A stretch of DNA of 9,399 nucleotides from Desulfovibrio sp. Dsv1 (GTDB taxonomy: Bacteria; Desulfobacterota; Desulfovibrionia; Desulfovibrionales; Desulfovibrionaceae), in contig APFI01000345.1 of the NCBI GenBank assembly GCA_000403945.1, forward strand, positions 1 to 9,399, in the 5' to 3' direction. The notes under the pieces were generated by a model. It did not search any database. It was given only the letters and a program-made list of their open reading frames with translations, and was not told where the DNA came from. Position 1 is the first letter of the stretch; every line of letters starts with the position of its first letter. Position numbers and translations under genes: made by a program. Below, one piece after another: positions 1 through 6,075 of the stretch.

Positions 1-43
1 CTATCGAGCCCGAAAGATTCCATGTCGATCCAAACCATTTCAC

Positions 44-530
44 TGTGGGACTAAACACCTAGTCTTTGGTATTTGCTCATGAAATTTGATTACACGATTT
101 TCATGACTTTTTCTAGGATTATGAAATGACTTCTAGTCTCGACTTGAGCTGACAGTCGCCCCTTGCACGGCAGGGGGAACTCCGTTTTGATGGAAGTGAA
201 GACAACCCATCAAACCGGGCGCCATGCCCAACGGAGTTCCTCATGGAAAGTTTCAACCAAAACATCATCAGGCACAAGGCCGGATTGCTCAACCTGGCCG
301 CCGGGCTGGGTAATATTTCTAAAGCCTGCCGTGTAATGGGCGTGTCTCGCGACACGTTCTACCGATATCAGGCGGCGCAAGATGCGGGCGGCATCGAAGC
401 GCTTTTCGATGTCAGTCGCCGCAAGCCGAATTTCAGGAACCGTGTGGACGAGGCCACGGAAGAAGCTGTTGTGCAATGTGCCGTGGAGTATCCGGCGCAC
501 GGCCAGGCCCGTACCAGCGCGGAGAGGGGG
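44..530 (+). mobile_element. Remnant of an IS481-family insertion sequence (5' part only)
   Basis: The segment contains the start of an IS481-type transposase (243 onward) with its upstream leader. The coding similarity stops near 525-530, where the sequence changes abruptly to AT-rich DNA, so the DDE catalytic part and right end are missing. The left boundary is uncertain. I place it at 44 because TGTGGGACTAAACACC begins with TG, as IS3/IS481 family ends do. No right-hand partner is in the window to confirm it. Its presence marks this flank as a site of past insertion and deletion. Confidence 0.45.
176..240 (+). promoter_or_regulatory. Long inverted repeat over the transposase ribosome binding site
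   Basis: GGAACTCCGT (176-185) is a perfect inverted match of ACGGAGTTCC (231-240). A second arm pair, TTTGATGG (186-193) with CCATCAAA (207-214), extends the stem, leaving a 13-nt loop and a 16-nt bulge on one side. The right arm contains GGAG, the Shine-Dalgarno sequence, 6 nt before the ATG at 243. In RNA read from outside the element this fold would hide the start signal. Such protection against read-through is known from other IS transposases; its role here is inferred. Confidence 0.6.
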
Positions 531-584
531 AAAAATGAAAATCAATCATATATCATAGTGAAATATAATAAATTTATTATATAA
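243..584 (+). pseudogene. Truncated IS481-family transposase (N-terminal helix-turn-helix only)
   Basis: The first roughly 95 residues match the N-terminal part of IS481-type transposases. They begin MESFNQNIIRHKAGLL, followed by a helix-turn-helix with the characteristic stretch ISKACRVMGVSRDTFYRYQ (about residues 24-42) and then the linker ending VEYPAHGQARTS. Full-length members are about 300-350 residues and carry an integrase-fold DDE domain, which is absent here. After about position 525 the frame runs into unrelated AT-rich DNA and stops at 582-584, adding a meaningless tail of about 18 residues. The ATG at 243 is supported by GGAG six bases upstream. The product could still bind IS ends, but it cannot transpose. 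The gene is dead or at most encodes a DNA-binding fragment. Confidence 0.85.
563..582. repeat. Perfect 20-bp AT-only palindrome
   Basis: ATATAATAAATTTATTATAT is its own reverse complement with no spacer. It lies at the junction between the IS remnant and the next segment, and is nested inside a wider pair of arms, GGGGGAA (526-532) and TTCCCCC (585-591). It could be an operator for an iron- or metal-type regulator acting on the uptake genes downstream, or a cruciform-prone sequence at a recombination joint. I cannot assign a regulator, and its distance of about 180 bp from the likely promoter argues against simple repression. Confidence 0.6.
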
Positions 585-596
585 TTCCCCCATTGA

Positions 597-733
597 TACC
601 CCTGAATATTTGCGATGCTCTTGGCCTCTATCGGCTCTTGCTGGTCAATCAGAAATGTTTCTCGCCTTTCGAACTGCTCGTATGCGGCGAGCACTTGACG
701 GAAAGGCGCGCCAAGTGTATCAGGCAGTAGCAC
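597..733 (-). pseudogene. Possible gene scrap, unrecognised
   Basis: On the minus strand, from about 733 down to 597, a reading frame of about 45 codons reads LLPDTLGAPFRQVLAAYEQF and onward to SIANIQG. Its composition and amino acid mix are like real protein. Both flanks are AT-rich and unlike coding DNA, and the frame carries on into meaningless sequence at the palindrome. I do not recognise the family. It has no convincing ribosome binding site or start. It may be a piece left by the same rearrangement that truncated the transposase, or it may be chance. Confidence 0.3.
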
Positions 734-794
734 GTTTTTATTTTTAGTAACATAGTTTCCCCGTATAATAACACGTTTTTTATTTTCATGTTAC
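731..794 (+). repeat. Direct repeat pair in the receptor promoter region
   Basis: CACGTTTTTATTTTTAGTAA (starting 731) recurs as CACGTTTTTTATTTTCATGTTAC (starting 772), offset by 41 bp, close to four helical turns. Within the same region GTAACAT (747-753) and ATGTTAC (788-794) form an inverted pair. The copies bracket the putative -10 element, which is how tandem operator sites for a repressor are often placed. No regulator can be named from the sequence. Confidence 0.45.
741..769 (+). promoter_or_regulatory. Putative sigma-70 type promoter for the metal-uptake cluster
   Basis: TATAAT at 764-769 is a perfect -10 hexamer. TTTTTA at 741-746 is a weak -35 at a 17-bp spacing. Transcription would begin near 776 and give a leader of about 70 nt before the ATG at 845, too short for a cobalamin riboswitch. 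The poor -35 fits a promoter that is activated or repressed by a bound protein, but this is inference. Confidence 0.45.
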
Positions 795-844
795 CAAAGA
801 ATGTAAGCGTGCTGTCTGGGTCGGGGCATAGACAGGAGGAGTTT

Positions 845-2929
845 ATGGGCAAAAGTTTGCTTTGGGGGGCAACACTGGCCACTGTTCTAGCGCTGGCGGC
901 AGGGCTGGCCAGCGCTGCCGCCCCTGTAGCACAGGGGGGGCAGGTCAATCTGACTGAGGGCAGCCTCACCGCGTATACCTTGCCGCCGGTCACCGTATAC
1001 GGCGTAGCGAATCAGGCCCCCACAACCCCGGTGTTGACCCGCTTCGGCACACAGTACAATGCCGTAACCGAAGAGCAGATAAAGCTGCAAGGTTCGCTGG
1101 ATTTTTATGATGCTCTGCGCAATGTGCCCGGCGTCATGTTTCAAAAAAAGAACGTCATTGGCGGCCAGACCAGCCATAGTTTTTATATACGCGGGCGCGG
1201 GGCCAGCCATCCCGGCCCGGATTTGCATATCCTTTTTGATGATGTGCCGCGCAGCGGCGTGCTGTATGGGCAGGCGCTGGCGGACGGTGTGCCCGTCTAT
1301 GCCCTGGGCGGCATGGAGGTGTGTAAATCTCCCCAACCCTCACGTTTTGGCAGCGGCTACGGCATGGTCAACTTCATCCCCAAGTACATGACCGAAGAAG
1401 GTTATGAATTTCGCGTGGGTTTTGAGGGCGGCAGCTTTGGCACCTTTGCCGAAAATGTGGGCTTGGGAGCCAAAAAAGACAATGTGGATATTTATGCAGC
1501 CCAGAGCTGGATAAGCACTGTGGGCCATGAGGAGCATACTGCCGCCCATCAGGCCAGCTACTACGCCAATCTGGGTTTCACTTTCAACGACAACTGGAAT
1601 CTGCGTTTGCTGGCCAACAAGGTGGAGGCCAAAACCCAGTCACCCACCAATCCCTATGATGACAGCAAGTATTGGCAACATATCGAAAGCTTTGATACCA
1701 ACACCAGCTTTGTGACCCTGACCCTGAACAACGATTATGGCGTGGCAAAGGGATATCTAAAAGGCTACTATAACGATACCCTGTTTACTCTGCGGGGAGA
1801 GAATAGCGGGGCTGCCAGATCTCGCCAGACCAATGTGCTTTATGGCCTGCGCGGGCGGGAAACCCTCAATCTCTGGCAGGGCAGCGAAATCGTCCTGGGG
1901 TGTGATCTGGACGTGAGCGATTTGCACAACCATCAAAAAATTCACACTACCGGGAGGGAAACATCCTGGGACTTTCCCGTGCAAACCCTGATGTCTCCCT
2001 ATCTGGCTGTCAGCCAGACTTTCGGAGCGGAAGACGGTTTTCATATCACCCCTTCGGCGGGCATCCGCTACTACGCCAGTGATCTTTTTCAGGACTACGC
2101 CTCGCCCCAGGCCGGTCTGGTGGTGGGCTATGACAAGACCAACCTCAGCTTCTCCTACGCCTGCGGCGTCAACTACCCCAGCCCTGTGGTGTTGCAGAAC
2201 TTTTTGCCCAACAAGGACTTGCCGGGCTGGCTGGATACCAAGGACATCAAGCCTGAAGTGGTGGATCATTACGAAATTAGTCTGAGCCATGTGCAGCCGG
2301 ACTGGTTCAGCCTCAGCGCCACCTATTTTCATGATGACGGTCGGGACAGGTTGCGGGCTTATATGTTTGGCAATCTCTCTCCCGCCAGCTATGCTGACTT
2401 CTTCACCTCCTTCACAGCTGAATACAAAATTGACGGTCTGGAGCTGGCGGGCAGCCTGACGCCCCTGGAAGACCTGGAGCTTTTTGCCGGGGCCACCTGG
2501 CTCTGGGCCACAGCCAAAGGAGATGACGGCCTTACCCAGCACAAGATGCCCTATACGCCCAGCTTTGCCTTGCAGGCGGGCTTCAAGTGGCGCTTTTTGG
2601 AAGACTTCCTGCTGAGCGGCGATTATCAGCACCTGCAGGGCGTGTATGCCGGCACAACGGGCCGTACATCTAGCCCCAATGCGCCTGCCAGCAATTTCAG
2701 CGAACTTACGGACAATGACAGACTGCCGGACATCAATGTGGTCAACCTGCGGCTGGATTACTTCTTCAGCTATGACGACCTGCATCTGGAAGAAGGGCGG
2801 GTTTTCGTGACCGTCAACAATTTGCTCAACTGTCAGTATGGCTATGCTATGGAAAGGCAGGGCAATGACCATAAACTCTATTACATGCCCGGAACCTCCT
2901 TCATGGCCGGTTTTGAGCTTAAGTTTTAG
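845..2929 (+). CDS. TonB-dependent outer-membrane receptor
   Basis: This 694-residue protein has the full layout of a TonB-dependent transporter, which carries scarce ligands across the outer membrane using energy from TonB. A signal peptide spans residues 1-24 and ends ASA, before AAPV. A TonB-box-like PPVTVYG lies at about 47-53. The plug domain follows (about 60-190), containing YDALRNVPGV and FYIRGRG. The rest is a beta-barrel with many alternating aromatic strands, ending GFELKF with the terminal phenylalanine typical of outer-membrane proteins. The ATG at 845 is chosen because AGGAGG (834-839) sits 5 nt upstream and the signal peptide starts there; an in-frame ATG at 788 would add 19 residues lacking signal features. 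Downstream metal-transport genes suggest a metal or metal-chelate ligand. No haem-receptor or vitamin B12 signature was recognised, so the ligand is open. Confidence 0.92.
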   Translation: MGKSLLWGATLATVLALAAGLASAAAPVAQGGQVNLTEGSLTAYTLPPVTVYGVANQAPTTPVLTRFGTQYNAVTEEQIKLQGSLDFYDALRNVPGVMFQKKNVIGGQTSHSFYIRGRGASHPGPDLHILFDDVPRSGVLYGQALADGVPVYALGGMEVCKSPQPSRFGSGYGMVNFIPKYMTEEGYEFRVGFEGGSFGTFAENVGLGAKKDNVDIYAAQSWISTVGHEEHTAAHQASYYANLGFTFNDNWNLRLLANKVEAKTQSPTNPYDDSKYWQHIESFDTNTSFVTLTLNNDYGVAKGYLKGYYNDTLFTLRGENSGAARSRQTNVLYGLRGRETLNLWQGSEIVLGCDLDVSDLHNHQKIHTTGRETSWDFPVQTLMSPYLAVSQTFGAEDGFHITPSAGIRYYASDLFQDYASPQAGLVVGYDKTNLSFSYACGVNYPSPVVLQNFLPNKDLPGWLDTKDIKPEVVDHYEISLSHVQPDWFSLSATYFHDDGRDRLRAYMFGNLSPASYADFFTSFTAEYKIDGLELAGSLTPLEDLELFAGATWLWATAKGDDGLTQHKMPYTPSFALQAGFKWRFLEDFLLSGDYQHLQGVYAGTTGRTSSPNAPASNFSELTDNDRLPDINVVNLRLDYFFSYDDLHLEEGRVFVTVNNLLNCQYGYAMERQGNDHKLYYMPGTSFMAGFELKF

Positions 2930-2982
2930 AGTCTGTCAGGATTGGCCCGGCAGGCTCTGAATGGCGCAGACCCACGCCATAT

Positions 2983-3014
2983 GGCCCCGCAGTTCCGCCC
3001 CGGACTGCGGGGCC
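2983..3014 (+). promoter_or_regulatory. Strong intercistronic hairpin
   Basis: GGCCCCGCAGT (2983-2993) and ACTGCGGGGCC (3004-3014) are perfect inverted arms of 11 bp. Three further pairs (CCG with CGG) are possible across a one-base bulge, leaving a CCC loop. No run of T follows, so it is not a standard intrinsic terminator. It ends 7 nt before the AAGGA of the methyltransferase. Likely roles are protecting the receptor mRNA 3' end or setting a lower level for the downstream genes. Confidence 0.6.
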
Positions 3015-3032
3015 CAAGCGCAAGGATGCACT

Positions 3033-3647
3033 ATGCTGAAAATGAGCCCACAGGATGCGGCGCGCCGTGATTTTTTTGATGTACATGCTCAGGGCTGGGA
3101 AGAGCGCAACTACCCGCCGCAGCTGCGGCTGCGCCTGGAAGCCATGCTGGAGAGGATCAATCTGAGCGAGGGCATGACCGTACTGGACGTTGGTTGCGGG
3201 TGTGGCGTCTTGCAGCCGTATTTGCGCCATCGCGTGGGTACGGCAGGCCGCCTTGCGGCGCTGGATTTCTCATCGGCCATGCTGGAGGGCGCGGCGCAGC
3301 GTTATCCCTTTGCCTGGCCCTTGCTGGCCCGCGCCGAGTGCATCCCGCTGCTGGACGGCTTTGTAGATGTGCTCATCTGTTTTTCAGCTTTTCCGCATAT
3401 TGAAGACAAGAAAGTCGCCGCCCGTGAGTTCCACCGCGTACTCAAGCCCGGTGGCCGGGCGTATGTCATTCACCTGGAAGGGCGGGAAAAACTCAATGCC
3501 ATACATGATCGCCATGATGCCGTGCGCGGTGATCACATGCCCTGCACCAATGGCATGAGGAACATGTTTGTCCAGGCGGGTTTTGACCATATTGAATGCG
3601 ATGAAAGTGCGGAACACTATTACTTTTGCGCTCATAAGGAAAATTAG
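3033..3647 (+). CDS. Class I SAM-dependent methyltransferase
   Basis: The 204-residue product has a Rossmann-type SAM-binding core: motif I VLDVGCGCG at 50-58, an acidic strand end ALDFS (76-80, Asp78) that would hold the SAM ribose, CFSAFPHIED at 116-125, and HRVLKPGGRAYVIH at 134-147. No signal peptide is present, so it acts in the cytoplasm. The C-terminal part carries clustered His, Asp and Cys residues (His158, Asp159, His161, Asp167, His168, Cys171) that could hold a metal or the substrate. ATG at 3033 has AAGGA 6 nt upstream; the earlier in-frame ATG at 2961 would place the intercistronic hairpin inside the gene. It ends 2 nt before the binding-lipoprotein gene, so the two are tightly linked. 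The substrate is unknown; modification of a metal ligand or tetrapyrrole is a guess from context only. Confidence 0.88.
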   Translation: MLKMSPQDAARRDFFDVHAQGWEERNYPPQLRLRLEAMLERINLSEGMTVLDVGCGCGVLQPYLRHRVGTAGRLAALDFSSAMLEGAAQRYPFAWPLLARAECIPLLDGFVDVLICFSAFPHIEDKKVAAREFHRVLKPGGRAYVIHLEGREKLNAIHDRHDAVRGDHMPCTNGMRNMFVQAGFDHIECDESAEHYYFCAHKEN

Positions 3648-3649
3648 CT

Positions 3650-4468
3650 ATGCACTTCAAAAATTTTTTGCTGTGTGCGCTTCTGCTGCTGGCGGCTTGC
3701 TGGAGCGGCAACGCCGCTGCTGAAAAACCACTGAAAATCATTGCCGGTACGTCGCTCATTGAGGATATAGCGCGCGACCTCAGCGGCAATACGGCTGAAA
3801 TACTCACCTTGGTGCAAGGTTCCAACTGTCCGGGCCATGAAAACGTCAAAACCAGCGACTTTGTTTTTGCCGCTGGGGCCGACATCCTGTTGCTCCATGC
3901 CTTCCAGCGCGATATGCCGCAGGTGAAGACCATGCTGGAAGCAGTGAAGAACAAAGACTTGCGCGTGGTGTTTGTGCCTACGCGTGGCAGTTGGCTTATC
4001 CCTGGCAATCAGAAAGATGCTTCGCGCCATGTGGCGGCGGCTTTGGCGAAGGCGGCGCCACATGAGGCCGCCGGGTTTGGGGCACGCTTGCAAAGGCGTC
4101 TTGCGCGGGTAGACAGCTTGGGCACGGAATGCCTGGCTATGCTCGCGCCTGTACGCGGCAAGCCCGTGCTGGCGGCGGCCATGCAGGCGGAGTTTCTTGC
4201 CTGGGCCGGACTGGATGTACTCCAAACGTATGGCCGGACTGAAGATGCCAGCGCCGGGGCGCTGGCCCAGGTGTTGCAGGCCGTACGCGGCAAAGAGGTT
4301 TACGGCGTCATCGACAACAAGCAAAGCGGCGGCGATGCCGGGCTGACGCTGGCGCTGGAACTGAAGGTGCCGCATCTGGTTTTGTCCAACTTTCCCGGTT
4401 CCGGTCAGGATGTGCCGGATTACTTCAGCCTGCTGCACGCCAATGTGCAAGCCCTCGCTTGCCTCTGA
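3650..4468 (+). CDS. TroA/ZnuA-like metal ABC transporter substrate-binding lipoprotein with non-canonical ligands
   Basis: This 272-residue protein is the periplasmic binding component of the ABC transporter encoded next. Its N-terminus is a lipoprotein signal with lipobox LAAC (Cys17), so it would be anchored to the inner membrane. The layout follows the cluster A-I metal-binding family: an N-terminal lobe from KIIAGTS, a long connecting helix at about 121-158, and a C-terminal lobe. The usual ligands are mostly gone. By eye, His63 in CPGHENVKTSD is the only clear survivor. The family's HxW-P site reads RGSWLIP (Gly113), the HDAY-type site reads AAAMQAEF (Ala176), and the late Asp site reads LSNFPG. 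His83 and Cys60 may compensate. AAGGA lies 9 nt upstream of ATG. The ligand may therefore not be a bare zinc or manganese ion. Confidence 0.85.
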   Translation: MHFKNFLLCALLLLAACWSGNAAAEKPLKIIAGTSLIEDIARDLSGNTAEILTLVQGSNCPGHENVKTSDFVFAAGADILLLHAFQRDMPQVKTMLEAVKNKDLRVVFVPTRGSWLIPGNQKDASRHVAAALAKAAPHEAAGFGARLQRRLARVDSLGTECLAMLAPVRGKPVLAAAMQAEFLAWAGLDVLQTYGRTEDASAGALAQVLQAVRGKEVYGVIDNKQSGGDAGLTLALELKVPHLVLSNFPGSGQDVPDYFSLLHANVQALACL

Positions 4469-5243
4469 CGCGTCTGTGCTGGCTGAGTTGCAGAATGTGA
4501 TGGTCAAGTATGGACAACGTCATATCCTGCGCAATGTCAGCCTGAGCATCCGATCCGGGGAGTTCTGGTCGCTCATTGGCCCCAACGGTGCGGGAAAATC
4601 CACCTTGCTGGGCCTGTTCAATGGCCTCACGCCCTGTCAGAAAGGGCGTGTGGCATATGCGGGGCAGTGTGTCACGCCGCGTAATGTCCAGCAGGTGCGC
4701 CTGAAAGTTGCCCAGGTTTTTCAGGTGGCGGATATTGACCCCAAAATGCCGCTTTCGGTGTTCGAGTCCGTACTGGGGGGAACCTATGCTCGTCTTGGTC
4801 TCTTCCGCAGGCCGGGCAAGCGTGAACGCTCTTTGGCTTTGGCCGCGCTGGAGACTGTGGGGCTTGCGGAACTGGCGGGGCGGCCTTTGGGCCAGCTTTC
4901 CGGCGGGCAGCGCCAGCGGGTGGCCCTGGCCCGCGCCCTTGCGCAGGAACCGGAACTGCTCTTGCTGGATGAACCCACCGCTGCGCTGGATTGGCAGGCA
5001 CAACGCGATATTCTTGACTCCATTGCCACGTTGCGCCATGACCGCAGGCTGACTATTCTGATGGTGACCCATGATCTCAATGCGGTTTTTCACCTGGCTG
5101 AAAAGGTTGCCATGCTGCGTGAAGGAAACATGTTCTGGCAGGGAGATGCCGTAGCAGCTATGCGGGCGGATTTGCTGGAACAACTCTATGGAGTGCCTAT
5201 TCTCATAGTGGATTACAGTGGGCATAAGGCGGCGCTCTTCTGA
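4443..5243 (+). CDS. Metal ABC transporter ATP-binding protein (ZnuC/MntB type)
   Basis: The 266-residue product is the cytoplasmic ATPase that powers import. All nucleotide-binding elements are intact: Walker A GPNGAGKST (46-54), Q-loop Gln94, signature LSGGQ (152-156), Walker B LLLLDEP (172-178) with catalytic Glu177, and switch His210 in THDL. Length and order match ATPases of the ABC-3 metal family. The start is uncertain. I use ATG at 4443, which overlaps the lipoprotein gene by 26 nt, consistent with translational coupling. An in-frame ATG at 4410 and GTG at 4476 are alternatives, and none has a strong Shine-Dalgarno sequence. The domain proper begins at about residue 14 with AELQNVMVKY. 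The permease gene follows after 16 nt. Confidence 0.93.
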   Translation: MCKPSLASDASVLAELQNVMVKYGQRHILRNVSLSIRSGEFWSLIGPNGAGKSTLLGLFNGLTPCQKGRVAYAGQCVTPRNVQQVRLKVAQVFQVADIDPKMPLSVFESVLGGTYARLGLFRRPGKRERSLALAALETVGLAELAGRPLGQLSGGQRQRVALARALAQEPELLLLDEPTAALDWQAQRDILDSIATLRHDRRLTILMVTHDLNAVFHLAEKVAMLREGNMFWQGDAVAAMRADLLEQLYGVPILIVDYSGHKAALF

Positions 5244-5259
5244 ATAGGTCGCAAGCGGT

Positions 5260-6075
5260 ATGGATGGTTTCCTGCAATACGAATTTCTGCAACGGGGGCT
5301 GCTCATGGCGCTGCTGGGTGGCAGCGTGTGCGGTGTTATGGGTGTTTTCGTCGTATTGTGGCGTATGAGCCTTGTGGGCATGTGCATCTCGCACGCGGCC
5401 TTTGCCGGAGCCTTGCTGGCCCTTGTGTTCGGCTGGCCTCCGTTGGCGGGCGGCGTGGCGGCCAGTCTGGGGGCGGCTGCCGCCGTGGGGCCGCTGGCTG
5501 AACGTCCGGGCTTCAGCCTTGATACAGCTATGGGAGTCATTTTTTCCGTAGTCATGAGTCTAGCCATGCTGGCGCTGGGGCTTTTGCCCGGCGCTCGTGC
5601 AGATGGCCTCAACCTTATCTGGGGCAGCCTGCTGACTGTTACCAGGCTTGATCTGTACATTATGGCAGGAACTGCCATCCTGCTCTTTTCCTTTATTTTT
5701 TTGTTTTTCAAAGAAATACAGGCCATCATCGGACAAAAGCAGTCCGCTCTCGCTTCAGGCATTCCCGTTCGCGGAATACATTACACCTGTCTCATCCTCA
5801 TGGGGCTTGTGGTTGTTTCCTCCCTCAAAGCCATTGGCGGTTTTCTTATTTTCTCACTTATTGTCACTCCAGCCGCTACATCCCTGCAACTGACATACAG
5901 CCTGCGGCACATGTTCTGGCTATCGGCTGTATTGGGCGCGGCGGCTTCAGCATTCGGGCTATGGCTGTCATTTCACTTTTCCGTGCCGCCGGGAGCGTCC
6001 ATCGTGCTGGTAGCTGTGGTAAGCTTGATGGCGGCCATGCTTTTCTCTCCCAAAAAGCGCGACAGGGCGGCATGA
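5260..6075 (+). CDS. Metal ABC transporter permease (ABC-3 family, ZnuB type)
   Basis: The 271-residue protein is an integral inner-membrane permease with about seven to eight hydrophobic segments, the normal length and profile for the ABC-3 family that imports zinc, manganese or iron. Recognisable family features include the N-terminal ALLGGSVCGVMGVFVVLWR, SLVGMCISHAAFAGALLA with its conserved His, and IGGFLIFSLIVTPAATS, the conserved late loop and helix. It would pair with the ATPase just upstream to form the channel for the ligand delivered by the lipoprotein. The ATG at 5260 lies 16 nt after the ATPase stop, with a weak AGGT/AAGCGG upstream. Its stop TGA overlaps the ATG of the TonB gene (ATGA at 6072-6075), showing translational coupling to the last gene of the cluster. 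Confidence 0.93.
   Translation: MDGFLQYEFLQRGLLMALLGGSVCGVMGVFVVLWRMSLVGMCISHAAFAGALLALVFGWPPLAGGVAASLGAAAAVGPLAERPGFSLDTAMGVIFSVVMSLAMLALGLLPGARADGLNLIWGSLLTVTRLDLYIMAGTAILLFSFIFLFFKEIQAIIGQKQSALASGIPVRGIHYTCLILMGLVVVSSLKAIGGFLIFSLIVTPAATSLQLTYSLRHMFWLSAVLGAAASAFGLWLSFHFSVPPGASIVLVAVVSLMAAMLFSPKKRDRAA

Noticed and set aside
788..844. An earlier ATG for the receptor
   Set aside because: The ATG at 845 has AGGAGG 5 nt upstream and begins a clean signal peptide; the 19 extra residues would spoil it.
776..844. Cobalamin or other metal riboswitch ahead of the receptor
   Set aside because: The leader from the predicted start is only about 70 nt, and I see no B12-box or similar conserved core.
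1757..2872. A 371-codon minus-strand open frame inside the receptor gene
   Set aside because: It lies wholly antisense to a receptor with clear domains, and its translation has no recognisable motif. Long antisense frames are common opposite GC-rich genes.
2983..3014. Intrinsic terminator after the receptor
   Set aside because: The stem is strong but is followed by mixed sequence, with no T tract.
2961..3032. An earlier ATG for the methyltransferase
   Set aside because: The extension would include the 11-bp hairpin and has no family similarity; AAGGA stands before the ATG at 3033.
5961..6071. An earlier ATG for the TonB protein
   Set aside because: It lies deep within the permease gene, while the ATGA overlap at 6072 is the standard arrangement for coupled genes.
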